A stretch of 55,124 nt of DNA from Paracoccaceae bacterium (GTDB taxonomy: Bacteria > Pseudomonadota > Alphaproteobacteria > Rhodobacterales > Rhodobacteraceae): assembly GCA_021648025.1 (NCBI GenBank), contig JAKITO010000019.1:1-55124 (forward strand), given 5' to 3'. The notes below the pieces were generated by a model, which saw nothing but the letters and a program-made list of their open reading frames with translations, was not told the origin of the DNA and ran no database searches. The translations under genes and the position numbers were made by a program. Position 1 is the first letter of the stretch; each line of letters opens with the position of its first letter. Below are positions 16,487 to 25,127 of this stretch, one piece after another.

Positions 16487-18007
16487 ATGGCCGACGGCGA
16501 CGACATCCGCAAAATGGCGCATCCGCTGGAGATTCCACGGCTGGCCTGCGGGGCGATGGCGGATCTTGAGCCGTTTCGGGCCAAACCTGAACATCAGGAA
16601 CCGTTGGGTTTTCCGGGCGAGTTGGTGGAGAACTGGAAAGAAAAAGCGCTGGAGAAGATGGCGGATATCGCCAGCAAGAACCGGGCATTTCAGGTATACC
16701 TTGAAACTTGCGTGAAATGCGGTGCCTGCACCGATAAATGCCACTATTTCCTTGGCACCGGTGATCCGAAAAACATGCCGGTGGCGCGTCAGGATCTGTT
16801 GCGGTCGGTCTACCAACGCTATTTCACGTTTGCGGGCAAGTATTTCCCGAAACTGGTCGGTGCGCGCGATCTGACCGAAGATGTGCTGAACGAGTGGTAT
16901 TCCTATTATCACCAATGTTCCGAATGCCGACGTTGTTCAGTGTTTTGCCCTTACGGCATTGATACTGCTGAAATAACCATGGCGGCGCGTGATATCATGG
17001 CGCATATCGGCATTGGTCAGAAATACAGCAACGAGATTATCGGCAAGGTCCATAAAATCGGCAATAACCTTGGCCTGAACCCCAAGGCGCTGCGCGCCAC
17101 GCTGGAGGACCTTGAGGAAGATATTGAGGATGAAACCGGTATTTCCGTGCGTATCCCGGTGGACGAAAAGGGTGCCGATATCCTGCTGATCACCCCCAGC
17201 GCGGATTTCTTTGCCGAACCGCATATTGACGGGCTGCTTGGCTATGCCAAGGTGTTCCATGAGGCGGGGGTTAGCTGGACTGTCAGTTCGTATGCCTCAG
17301 AGGCGGCCAACTTTGGTCTGTTCATCGGTTCATATGAGCAGATGCGCGATATTTCCATTCGTATCCGTGACGCGGCCAAAGATCTGGGCGTCAAGCGGAT
17401 TATCTTTGGTGAATGTGGACATGCGTGGCGGGTGGGCTATTCGTTCCTGAACACACTGGCCGGGCCGTTTGATTTTCTGGATCAGAATTACCCGGTGCCG
17501 CAGCATATTCTGGATTTCACCTGGCAGGAGATGCAAAAGGGCACGTTGAATATTGACAAGTCGCGGAATGATCATATCCGGCTGACCTATCACGATAGCT
17601 GCAACGTGGCGCGGGCCAGCCGGATCACCGACGAGCCGGGCAGCCAGTTTGAAATCCCGCGCAACGTGATCAAGGCTGTGTGCAACAATTTCTTCGACAT
17701 GGATCGCGAAACCACCCACGAAAGCACCCTGTGCTGCGGCGGTGGCGGTGGGTTGCTGACCGACGATCTGATGGAGCTGCGCCGAAAAGGTGCCAGCCCG
17801 CGCATGACGGCGGTACAACAGGTGACCGAGGACCACGGTGTGACGCATATGGCGGCGATCTGTGCGATCTGCAAAACTCAGTTTTCCAAGATCATGCCTG
17901 AATTCGGCTACGAGATGGACTCGATTTTATCGGTGCATCAACTGGTATCAAACGCAATTATCCTGACCGGTCAGGAAATCGACGATGAGGCAGGCGAGGG
18001 CGAATGA
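16487..18007 (+). CDS. dsrK: DsrK, heterodisulfide-reductase-like iron-sulfur subunit
   Basis: Catalytic cytoplasmic-side subunit of DsrMKJOP, thought to act on the DsrC trisulfide or disulfide. The 506-residue protein has two 4Fe-4S motifs, C75-x2-C-x2-C-x3-C in ETCVKCGACTDKC and CSECRRCSVFCP. It also has HdrD-type cysteine regions, including GECGHAWRV, YHDSCNVARAS, STLCCGGGGGL and AAICAICKTQF, which bind the special catalytic cluster in relatives. It lies between dsrM and dsrL as in other sulfur oxidisers. Confidence 0.96.
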   Translation: MADGDDIRKMAHPLEIPRLACGAMADLEPFRAKPEHQEPLGFPGELVENWKEKALEKMADIASKNRAFQVYLETCVKCGACTDKCHYFLGTGDPKNMPVARQDLLRSVYQRYFTFAGKYFPKLVGARDLTEDVLNEWYSYYHQCSECRRCSVFCPYGIDTAEITMAARDIMAHIGIGQKYSNEIIGKVHKIGNNLGLNPKALRATLEDLEEDIEDETGISVRIPVDEKGADILLITPSADFFAEPHIDGLLGYAKVFHEAGVSWTVSSYASEAANFGLFIGSYEQMRDISIRIRDAAKDLGVKRIIFGECGHAWRVGYSFLNTLAGPFDFLDQNYPVPQHILDFTWQEMQKGTLNIDKSRNDHIRLTYHDSCNVARASRITDEPGSQFEIPRNVIKAVCNNFFDMDRETTHESTLCCGGGGGLLTDDLMELRRKGASPRMTAVQQVTEDHGVTHMAAICAICKTQFSKIMPEFGYEMDSILSVHQLVSNAIILTGQEIDDEAGEGE

Positions 18008-18044
18008 CCCGGGCCAGCCATTCAAAAGCTAGCGGAGGCAATCA

Positions 18045-19994
18045 ATGAACGACATGACCACGCAAAAGGTAAACAATTATCGCCGTTTTGAAGAAGGTGA
18101 AACGCCTGATGATTGGGATCTGGAAGATAAAATCTTTCAGGGCGACACGACGTACAAATGCCCCACCTATGTGAACAAAACCCCGCCTTGTCAGGGGGCG
18201 TGCCCGTCGGGTCACGAAATTCGCGGCTGGCTGGCAATTGCACGCGGCATGGACAAATCCCCGGTCGAGGGCATGGCCTGGCAGGAATATGCGTTTCAGC
18301 GCATGGCCGCCGCCAATCCGTTTCCCGCCACCATGGGCCGGGTCTGCCCTGCGCCGTGCGAGGCGGGGTGTAACCGCAACGAGGTCGACGATTATGTCGG
18401 CATCAACGCGGTTGAGCAATATGTCGGCGACTGGGCCAATGAGAATAACATCAAACTTCTGGATGCGGGCGTTGATACCGGCAAGCGGATCGCCATTGTC
18501 GGCGGCGGGCCGGCCGGCCTTTCGGCGGCCTATTACCTGCGTCTTGATGGCCACGGCGTAACTTTGTTCGATGCGCACGCCGAACTGGGCGGCATGATGC
18601 GCTTTGGCATCCCCGGCTACCGGACACCGCGCGCCATGCTGGACAGCGAAATTGGCCGGATCATCGACCTGGGGGTCGAGGTGCATATGAATACCGTGGT
18701 CGGCAAAGATGTGTCGGTTGGCGATCTGGAACGCGATTACGACGCGATCTATTGGGCGATTGGCGCGCAATCGGGTCGTCCGCTGCCAATTCCCGGCTGG
18801 GAAGGTACGGAAAACTGCATCAACGGCATCGAATTTCTGGATGCGTTCAACCAGGGCTATGTGCTGGGCACCGCCAAAAAGGTCATCGTTGTGGGCGGTG
18901 GGGATACCTCGGTCGATGTGGCCTCGGTGGCGCGGCGTCTGGGCCATATCACCGAGCCTGGCACACCCGAGCGAAGCGACGGTACGGTGATTGATTTCAC
19001 CAGCCAGGATGTGGCCGGATCGCTGACCCGCGAGGGCATGCAGGCGACGCTGACCTCGTTGTTCCCGATCGAAGAGATGACAGCAGCCGAACATGAACGC
19101 GAAGACGCGAAGCGCGAAGGCGTGGACATTCGTGGTTCGGTCATGCCGCTTGAGGTGATCAAGAACGATAAGGGCCACGCCATCGCCATGCGCTTGTGCG
19201 AATGTGACATGGTCAAGGGCCGCCCGGTGCCGCGCGAGGGCACCGAGTTCGAGCTTGAATGTGATATCATCATCGCCGCCATCGGTCAGATGGGCGATTT
19301 TGACGGCATCGAGGATATGGCGGGCGACAGCGGCTTTATCGAGACAACTGCGACCTATCAGGTCAAAGGCCGGGACAAGCATTTTGCCGGCGGCGACATT
19401 CTCAAGCCGCACCTGCTGACCACGGCCATCGGCCATGGCCGCATTGGCGCCGAGGTGATCACCGATTTTCTGGATGACGGAGAGGTTTCCAAACGCCCCA
19501 AGATAGACGTGCATCACTTTGATCTGATGGATGAGTTGAAGCAGCGCAAACAAGAGCCGAGCGCCTATGAAATGCTGGATGGGCGCGGCACGGACAGTGC
19601 CGATTTCGCGATCCACAACTACGAAGACCGGGGCGACAAGCAGATCATCGCGCATGAGGAATTGTTCAAGGGCCATTTCGCGTTCGAAAAGCGCGAAGTG
19701 CGCGATGAGGTGCATATCGAGCGCGACGAGGTTCTGGGCAACTTCGAGGAACGCATCATCGGTTTCGCCGAGGCGCAAGCGGTCAAGGAAGGCGAGCGTT
19801 GCATGTCGTGTGGCATGTGCCTTGAGTGCGACAACTGCGTGATCTATTGCCCACAGGACGCGGTACACCGGGTCAAGAAATCCGATCGCACGGTCGGGCG
19901 CTATGTCTATACCGACTATTCCGCCTGTATCGGCTGCCATATCTGCGCCGATGTGTGTCCAAGCGGGTTCATCAAGATGGGGCTGGGCGAGTGA
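18045..19994 (+). CDS. dsrL: DsrL, NAD(P)H-linked iron-sulfur flavoprotein
   Basis: Oxidoreductase that links DsrAB/DsrC turnover to NAD(P). The 649-residue protein has an N-terminal Fe-S region (YKCPTYVNKTPPCQGACPSG, then RVCPAPCEAGC), an FAD motif IVGGGPAGLSAAYYL near residue 150, and an NAD(P) motif VIVVGGGDTSVDVASVA. The C-terminal domain (about 585-645) has two ferredoxin clusters, CMSCGMCLECDNC and CIGCHICADVCP. This GltD-like core plus C-terminal ferredoxin layout is typical of DsrL. GGAGG lies upstream, and the last codon overlaps the dsrJ start. Confidence 0.95.
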   Translation: MNDMTTQKVNNYRRFEEGETPDDWDLEDKIFQGDTTYKCPTYVNKTPPCQGACPSGHEIRGWLAIARGMDKSPVEGMAWQEYAFQRMAAANPFPATMGRVCPAPCEAGCNRNEVDDYVGINAVEQYVGDWANENNIKLLDAGVDTGKRIAIVGGGPAGLSAAYYLRLDGHGVTLFDAHAELGGMMRFGIPGYRTPRAMLDSEIGRIIDLGVEVHMNTVVGKDVSVGDLERDYDAIYWAIGAQSGRPLPIPGWEGTENCINGIEFLDAFNQGYVLGTAKKVIVVGGGDTSVDVASVARRLGHITEPGTPERSDGTVIDFTSQDVAGSLTREGMQATLTSLFPIEEMTAAEHEREDAKREGVDIRGSVMPLEVIKNDKGHAIAMRLCECDMVKGRPVPREGTEFELECDIIIAAIGQMGDFDGIEDMAGDSGFIETTATYQVKGRDKHFAGGDILKPHLLTTAIGHGRIGAEVITDFLDDGEVSKRPKIDVHHFDLMDELKQRKQEPSAYEMLDGRGTDSADFAIHNYEDRGDKQIIAHEELFKGHFAFEKREVRDEVHIERDEVLGNFEERIIGFAEAQAVKEGERCMSCGMCLECDNCVIYCPQDAVHRVKKSDRTVGRYVYTDYSACIGCHICADVCPSGFIKMGLGE

Positions 19995-20482
19995 TACTGT
20001 TTTTCCGGTTGGCATTGCTGTGTGCGGTTGCGTTTGGCGCAGGGTCTTTGGCGGCTCAGGAACGGTCTTCGCTGTTGCCGGATATTCCGGCAGCAACAGG
20101 CGAGCCGCACGCCGAGGGCAACGCCTTTTGGCGGCGCAATCATATGGACCTGATGAGCCATGACCGGGATTTGACCCTGCGCGACGGGGACCGTGAGATT
20201 GATGCCAGCCTCAAGGGCTGTTTCGATTGCCATACCGCCAAGGATGAGGCGGGGCAGATTGTAACTTATGAAAGCGAGCAGCATTTTTGCCGGTCGTGTC
20301 ATGAATACGTGGCCGTGAAAGTCGATTGTTTCATGTGTCATCGTTCAACCCCTGACGGGGTTGATGAACATGCTCTACAGGCGGCATTCCTGCCCAGGAA
20401 GCCGCTGGATTCAGCAGATATTCAGGGTGTCATTGTCTATTTGAACCAAAACGCGTCCAAGCCTGCGGAGGCGGGGCAATGA
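19991..20482 (+). CDS. dsrJ: DsrJ, periplasmic triheme cytochrome c
   Basis: Periplasmic cytochrome of DsrMKJOP. It starts with GTG 19991 overlapping the dsrL stop (GTGA). The 163-residue precursor has a signal peptide ending about GSLAAQ (residue 23) and three haem motifs: CFDCH (77-81), CRSCH (100-104) and CFMCH (113-117). Beyond these, the only cysteine is C11, inside the signal peptide. Allochromatium DsrJ uses an extra cysteine (Cys46) as a distal haem ligand; here the aligned place before the RRNHM motif appears to be His40. dsrO overlaps its end as ATGA. Confidence 0.93.
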   Translation: MILFFRLALLCAVAFGAGSLAAQERSSLLPDIPAATGEPHAEGNAFWRRNHMDLMSHDRDLTLRDGDREIDASLKGCFDCHTAKDEAGQIVTYESEQHFCRSCHEYVAVKVDCFMCHRSTPDGVDEHALQAAFLPRKPLDSADIQGVIVYLNQNASKPAEAGQ

Positions 20483-21225
20483 AGGTTCCAACCCTGAAAG
20501 GGGCTGATATCAGCCGCCGTGACTTTCTGCGCAGCGGTGCTGCTGTGGCCACGGCGACCCTGGCACCCGGTGTCACGCTGATGGCGTTTGGCGGGTCTGA
20601 GGCTGAGGCAGCGGCAGATGCCGGTAAACGTTGGGGTCTGTTGATTGACGCCAACAAATGCGACGCCGATTGTGATGCCTGTGTGTCGGCCTGTTCAACT
20701 GAAAATGGCTGGAAGGGTGAGGGTAATCCCGAAACCGATGCGCAATGGATCCGCAAAATCACCTTGCAGAACACATCGACGGGTCGCGAAGTGACCATGC
20801 CGATGATGTGCCAGCATTGCGAAGAACCGCCCTGTGTTGACGTGTGCCCGACGGGGGCGTCGTTCAAGCGGGTGGATGGCATTGTGCTGGTGGATAAACA
20901 CACCTGCATCGGCTGTCGGTATTGCATGATGGCCTGCCCGTTTGATGCACGTTCCTTTATACACGAGCCTGTAATCAATCAGAAAAGTCACGCACCGCGC
21001 GGGAAAGGCACGGTTGAAAGCTGTACGCTGTGCGTGCATCGTATTGATAAGGGCGGGCGTCCGGCCTGCGCTGAGGCCTGCGAGGCAACGGGGCACGAGG
21101 CGATCATCTTTGGGGATCTGAAAGACCCTGAAAGCGATATTTCCAAGCGTCTGGCGAAATTTCCTTCGGTGGCTTTGCGCCCCGATCTGGATCTTAATCC
21201 GGGTGTTCGGTACACCAACCTTTAA
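20479..21225 (+). CDS. dsrO: DsrO, periplasmic ferredoxin subunit (Tat-exported)
   Basis: Iron-sulfur electron carrier of DsrMKJOP on the periplasmic side. The 248-residue precursor has a twin-arginine signal (ISRRDFLRSGAAVATATLA, residues about 11-30). Four ferredoxin cluster regions follow: NKCDADCDACVSACS, MCQHCEEPPCVDVCPTGA, TCIGCRYCMMACPFDA and CTLCVHRIDKGGRPACAEAC. This NrfC/HybA-like four-cluster pattern matches DsrO. It is coupled to dsrJ by a 4-base overlap. Confidence 0.95.
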   Translation: MKVPTLKGADISRRDFLRSGAAVATATLAPGVTLMAFGGSEAEAAADAGKRWGLLIDANKCDADCDACVSACSTENGWKGEGNPETDAQWIRKITLQNTSTGREVTMPMMCQHCEEPPCVDVCPTGASFKRVDGIVLVDKHTCIGCRYCMMACPFDARSFIHEPVINQKSHAPRGKGTVESCTLCVHRIDKGGRPACAEACEATGHEAIIFGDLKDPESDISKRLAKFPSVALRPDLDLNPGVRYTNL

Positions 21226-21240
21226 GGGGCGATCCTAAGC

Positions 21241-22446
21241 ATGGAACGGACTATCTATAGGGAAATCAAGGCCACCCGGCAGGTCTGGGGGCTGGCGATC
21301 ATACTGGCGGGGTTTGTCGCCGGGTCACTGGCCGCGTTTTTCTATGTCGAGCATCACGGCCATATTGTGACCGGCATGAACAACCGCATCGTCTGGGGTC
21401 TGCCGCATGTGTTTGCGATTTTCCTGATCGTGGCCGCCTCGGGGGCGTTGAATGTGGCGTCGATTGCTTCGGTTTTCGATCAAAAGGTCTATAAACCCAT
21501 GGCCCGCCTGTCGGCGGTGATCGCGATGGCGTTGTTGATTGGCGGCCTGGTGATACTGGTGCTGGACCTTGGGCGGCCGGATCGCATCATCATTGCGGCG
21601 ACGGTCTATAATTTCAGTTCGATCTTTGCCTGGAACCTGATCCTGTATACCGGATTTCTTGGTATTGTCGGGGCCTATCTGTTTGCCCAGATGTCCAAAG
21701 ATGTGCCGTATGCCACCACCCGCAAGATCGGCCTGCTGGCCTTTGTCTGGCGACTGGCGTTGACCACCGGTACCGGGTCAATCTTTGGTTGGCTGGTAGC
21801 AAGGCCAGGCTATGACGCGGCGATCATGGCGCCGATGTTCATTGCCATGTCGTTTGCCTTTGGGTTGGCGATGTTCCTGTTGTTGACCGCCACTTTGCTC
21901 CGCCTGTCGGACCGGGTGATCGGGGATGCATTGATGCACCGTTTGGGTCGTCTTCTGGCTGTGTTCATTGCCGCCGTTTTGTACTTTACTGTCGTGCGCC
22001 ATTTGACCAATCTGTACACCGCTGAACACGCCGGATTTGAATATTTCACGCTGATTGGGGGCGGGATTTATACTTGGCTGTTCTGGCTGGGTCAGGTGCT
22101 GATCGGTGGGTTGGTTCCGTTGGCTTTGCTGTTGCTGCCGGGTTTTGGCAAATCTCCGAAAACACCCCTGGTGGCGTCGGTTCTTGTGGTGATTGGCGGC
22201 TTTGCTCAGGTCTATGTGATTGTCATCGGCGGGCAGGCGTATCCCATGGAACTGTTCCCCGGATACGAGATCACCTCGGGGTCTGGCCTGGGTGGCATTG
22301 CCAACTATAGCCCAAGCCTGCCAGAATTGGCACTGGGTCTGGGCGGCGTCGCTGTGGCGCTTTTGGCGGTTGGCGTGGGCACCAAAGTCCTGCGGATTTT
22401 GCCAACCACCCTTTCTGATGCCAATATAGGTCAAGACCCCTTATAG
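21241..22446 (+). CDS. dsrP: DsrP, NrfD-like integral membrane subunit
   Basis: Quinone-interacting membrane subunit of DsrMKJOP. The 401-residue protein has about ten hydrophobic segments, from VWGLAIILAGFVAGSLAAFF (residues about 15-35) to LALGLGGVAVALLAVGVGTK near the end. The NrfD family pattern is seen in LDLGRPDRIIIA and NLILYTGFLGIVGAYLF. It follows dsrO by 15 bases. Confidence 0.94.
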   Translation: MERTIYREIKATRQVWGLAIILAGFVAGSLAAFFYVEHHGHIVTGMNNRIVWGLPHVFAIFLIVAASGALNVASIASVFDQKVYKPMARLSAVIAMALLIGGLVILVLDLGRPDRIIIAATVYNFSSIFAWNLILYTGFLGIVGAYLFAQMSKDVPYATTRKIGLLAFVWRLALTTGTGSIFGWLVARPGYDAAIMAPMFIAMSFAFGLAMFLLLTATLLRLSDRVIGDALMHRLGRLLAVFIAAVLYFTVVRHLTNLYTAEHAGFEYFTLIGGGIYTWLFWLGQVLIGGLVPLALLLLPGFGKSPKTPLVASVLVVIGGFAQVYVIVIGGQAYPMELFPGYEITSGSGLGGIANYSPSLPELALGLGGVAVALLAVGVGTKVLRILPTTLSDANIGQDPL

Positions 22447-22459
22447 ACGGATACGCGAT

Positions 22460-22561
22460 ATGGTTCAGGACATGCACGATTTTGCCCTGGGTGCGCGCGA
22501 TACGATGGCGAAAGACGTCTGGAAAACCCGGGACAAGGGTTTTGTGACGGCCCCTCTATGA
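22460..22561 (+). CDS. Tiny ORF (33 aa) between dsrP and dsrN
   Basis: A 33-residue frame, MVQDMHDFALGARDTMAKDV then WKTRDKGFVTAPL. Its stop overlaps the dsrN start as ATGA (22558-22561), and it begins 13 bases after the dsrP stop, so it fills the gap exactly. The ribosome site is weak (GACGG). It may be a leader peptide that couples dsrN translation to dsrP, a real microprotein, or chance. Confidence 0.35.
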   Translation: MVQDMHDFALGARDTMAKDVWKTRDKGFVTAPL

Positions 22562-23937
22562 AACCGTACCCCCGTTTCATGATCGCGGCGGCGCATAAAT
22601 CATCCGGCAAGACGGTGATTTCCACCGGTTTGGCGGCGGCATTGCGCCGTTCAGGTGACAAGGTATCCACCTTCAAGAAAGGCCCGGACTATATTGATCC
22701 GATGTGGCTGTCGGCTGCTTCGGGGGGGGCCTGTTACAACCTTGATTTCAATGCGATGGACCGAGGTGAAATATCCCGGTTGTTTACCACGCGGGCCAGT
22801 GAACTATCGCTGGTCGAAGCCAATAAAGGGCTGTTTGACGGGGTGGCGGTCGATGGCTCGGACAGCAACGCCGAACTTGCCAAATTGCTGGGCCTGCCGG
22901 TGATCCTGGTGATTGATACCAATGGCATGACCCGTGGCATTGCGCCCCTGCTGCAAGGCTATCAGGGGTTTGACCCGGATGTGAACATTGCCGGCGTTAT
23001 CCTGAACAAGGTGGGCGGGGCGCGCCACGAAGCCAAGCTGCGCCGCGCGGTGGAAATCTATTCTGACTTGCCGGTGCTTGGCAGCGTCTGGCGCCACGAC
23101 AAGCTTGAGATCGGCGAGCGCCATCTTGGCCTGACCACCCCGGCGGAACTTACCGGTCGAGACGGGATTATCGAAGGGTTCGCCGATGTGGTGGCCGGGT
23201 CGGTTGATCTGGAGGTGTTGCGCGCGATGGCTGCCACGGCACCGGATTTGCAAGTGGCTGATGCCAGGCTTGACCACTCGCAGGTCGGGAATGGGTTGCG
23301 TATCGGTGTGATCCGCGACACCGCTTTCGGGTTCTACTATTGGGATGATCTGGAAGCGTTTCAGGCGGCTGGGGCTGAACTGGTGTTCATTGACGCCATT
23401 CGTGACGCGCATTTGCCCGAGATTGACGGGTTGCTTATCGGCGGCGGCTTTCCTGAAATGCGGATGAAGGAATTGGCCGCGAATACAAGCCTGCGTAGCG
23501 ATATCAAACAAAAGCTGACCAACGGGCTGCCGTGTTATGCCGAATGCGGCGGGTTGATGTACCTGTGTGACAGCCTGCACTGGAATGGGCAGGTGGCGGC
23601 CATGGTGGGGTTGATTCCGGGCGATGCAGTCATGCATGCGCGGCCTCAGGGGCGGGGGTATGCGCGGTTTCAGGCCACAGCAAACCATCCCTGGTGGGAG
23701 GGGGGGCGACTGGTGAAGGCGCATGAATTTCACTATGCGAGTATCAATAACTTGTCGGACACCGTGGCGTTCGCCCGCGACATTCAGCGCGGACACGGGT
23801 TTGATGGCAAGCGGGATGGGGTGGTTATTTCTAACACGCTGGCCGGATTCTGCCATTTGCACAATTCAGACAGCTGCCCGTGGGTGGCCAGATTTCTTGG
23901 CTTTGTCGCACAAAATACCAGATTGCCCAATGATTGA
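22558..23937 (+). CDS. dsrN: DsrN, CbiA-type amidase for siroheme
   Basis: Cobyrinate a,c-diamide synthase homologue thought to amidate siroheme to the siroamide form used by DsrAB. The 459-residue protein has an N-terminal ATPase domain with P-loop IAAAHKSSGKT, followed by TFKKGPDYIDP. The C-terminal class-I glutamine amidotransferase domain has the nucleophile region LPCYAECGGLMYL and histidine in AGFCHLHN. No cobalamin genes are nearby, and it closes the dsr operon. A terminator hairpin follows about 130 bases downstream. Confidence 0.92.
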   Translation: MKPYPRFMIAAAHKSSGKTVISTGLAAALRRSGDKVSTFKKGPDYIDPMWLSAASGGACYNLDFNAMDRGEISRLFTTRASELSLVEANKGLFDGVAVDGSDSNAELAKLLGLPVILVIDTNGMTRGIAPLLQGYQGFDPDVNIAGVILNKVGGARHEAKLRRAVEIYSDLPVLGSVWRHDKLEIGERHLGLTTPAELTGRDGIIEGFADVVAGSVDLEVLRAMAATAPDLQVADARLDHSQVGNGLRIGVIRDTAFGFYYWDDLEAFQAAGAELVFIDAIRDAHLPEIDGLLIGGGFPEMRMKELAANTSLRSDIKQKLTNGLPCYAECGGLMYLCDSLHWNGQVAAMVGLIPGDAVMHARPQGRGYARFQATANHPWWEGGRLVKAHEFHYASINNLSDTVAFARDIQRGHGFDGKRDGVVISNTLAGFCHLHNSDSCPWVARFLGFVAQNTRLPND

Positions 23938-23951
23938 CCCGTCAACGATCG

Positions 23952-23973
23952 GTAGGGCGGGGTTCACCCCGCC
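23952..23973. repeat. 22-bp intergenic repeat, copy A (exact inverse at 26358)
   Basis: GTAGGGCGGGGTTCACCCCG plus two more bases, just downstream of dsrN. Its exact reverse complement lies at 26358-26379, and looser relatives occur at 42808 and 42847. The inner GGCGGGG and CCCCGCC arms make each copy self-complementary, so it can also form a hairpin. Confidence 0.85.
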
Positions 23974-24066
23974 ATCCACCCGGCGATACCTGTGATGGCA
24001 ACAAGTCAATCTTTGTACAGGTTGGTAAAATGAGCGCAGCCGCCAAAAAACAGCCCCCGAAACGAA

Positions 24067-24094
24067 GAAAGCCCGCCGAAAACGGCGGGCTTTC
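24067..24094. terminator. Bidirectional terminator between dsrN and tusA
   Basis: GAAAGCCCGCCG (24067-24078) pairs perfectly with CGGCGGGCTTTC (24083-24094) around an AAAA loop. A pyrimidine-rich stretch lies on the dsrN-proximal reading side and A-rich sequence on the other. It sits between convergent dsrN and tusA, 20 bases from the tusA stop, so it can serve both. Confidence 0.82.
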
Positions 24095-24114
24095 CTTTCT
24101 ATATCAGACGCCTG

Positions 24115-24339
24115 TTATGCGCGCTTGATCTCGAACTTGTAGATGTCGCCTTCTGCGGACGAGCTAAGCAGTTCGTGGCCGGTTTGATTGCAGAATGCGG
24201 AAAAGTCAGCAACCGAACCTGGGTCCGTCGCGCTGATTTCCAGCACGTCACCGGGGCTTAGGGTTTTCAGCATTTTCTTTGCCTTCAGGATCGGCAGCGG
24301 GCAGTTCAGCCCTTCGGCGTTCAATTGTGCGGTAGCCAT
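24115..24339 (-). CDS. tusA: TusA-family sulfurtransferase
   Basis: Carries persulfide sulfur on a single active-site cysteine. The 74-residue protein has the TusA motif GLNCPLPILKAKK with cysteine at residue 13, and a second cysteine at residue 50 (FSAFCNQTGHE). In sulfur oxidisers TusA hands sulfur to DsrE2/DsrEFH. It lies immediately downstream of dsrE2, in the same leftward direction, with 151 bases between. Confidence 0.95.
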   Translation of the reverse strand: MATAQLNAEGLNCPLPILKAKKMLKTLSPGDVLEISATDPGSVADFSAFCNQTGHELLSSSAEGDIYKFEIKRA

Positions 24340-24490
24340 TTTTCTCTTCCTTTCCCGGAATGCTCCGGAGACTGTTCGATTGTTAAGGTTAGTAGCGTAT
24401 TGACTTGATATTGAAACGCAGCTCCCTGCTTTTTGCCATCGCTCAAACAGGAGTTACGTTGCATATGGGGCAAGAAAAAGCCCAAACGCT

Positions 24491-24994
24491 TTAGATAAAC
24501 AGGTTGATGTCAGACTTGGCAGCGCTTTCGATATAGGTTGCAGCGCCGCCCAGTTCGATCCCGTCGATCATGTCGTCGAGGGAATATTCAAACAGGTCCA
24601 AGGTCATCTGACAGGCGATCATGCGTACGTCGCTTTCAACTGCGGCCTCGCGCAGATCCTCGATCGAGGCCACGCCCTTTTTCTTCATCAGGTTCTTCAT
24701 CATCATGCCGGCCATGCCGCCAACGCCCGGCATTACCGAAAGCAGGTTTGGCATCGCCATGTGCCCGCCCATCATGGGCATTTCCATCGCCGGATTGCCC
24801 AGTGGCGTGAATTTCATGTTCAGCTTTTTCTTCAACAGCGGCAGGCCGTAGAAGGTAAAAAACATTGTCACGTTCAGATCCATCGCGGCGGCTGTGGTGG
24901 CTAGAATGAACGGAGGATAGGCCCAGTCCAGTGACCCTTTGGTCACAATGATCGACATGCTCTTGGCATTGTCCATTTGATCTCCGTCCAGCAT
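24491..24994 (-). CDS. dsrE2: DsrE2-type sulfurtransferase
   Basis: DsrE/DsrF/DrsH-like family protein that works with TusA in cytoplasmic sulfur relay. The 167-residue protein begins at ATG 24994 behind GGGAG; a GTG at 24997 is less likely. It shows SMSIIVTKGSLDWAYPPFIL, a methionine-rich hydrophobic middle (MPMMGGHMAMPNLLSVMPGV, GGMAGMMMKNLMKKKGV) and the conserved cysteine Cys128 in RMIACQMTLDLFEY. It contains only that one cysteine, while some characterised DsrE2 proteins have two. The usual rhodanese neighbour is absent. Confidence 0.9.
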   Translation of the reverse strand: MLDGDQMDNAKSMSIIVTKGSLDWAYPPFILATTAAAMDLNVTMFFTFYGLPLLKKKLNMKFTPLGNPAMEMPMMGGHMAMPNLLSVMPGVGGMAGMMMKNLMKKKGVASIEDLREAAVESDVRMIACQMTLDLFEYSLDDMIDGIELGGAATYIESAAKSDINLFI

Positions 24995-25023
24995 CACATT
25001 CTCCCTTTGGAAAGCTGTTCACA

Positions 25024-25127
25024 GTGATTTCAGAGTGATTTCACAATGCAATCGCGGTGTTTTGTGAAATTCACATCGCCATAGTTGAATACAAAATGCC
25101 CCCGGGGTCAAGTCACAATGAATTCAA
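25024..25127. promoter_or_regulatory. Divergent dsrE2/yeeE control region with repeated motifs
   Basis: The gap between the divergent dsrE2 and YeeE-type genes contains GTGATTTCA twice in tandem (25024-25032 and 25035-25043), then the palindrome GTGAAATTCAC (25064-25074), and TTGAAT (25085-25090) facing ATTCAA (25122-25127). These look like regulator binding sites for both directions. The regulator is unknown; ArsR-type sulfide or persulfide sensors are one candidate class, by inference only. Confidence 0.45.

Noticed and set aside
18042..20096. 684-residue leftward open frame across dsrL
   Set aside because: It is antisense to a gene with clear FAD, NAD and ferredoxin motifs, and reads as low-complexity His/Arg/Ala-rich sequence typical of GC-rich antisense.
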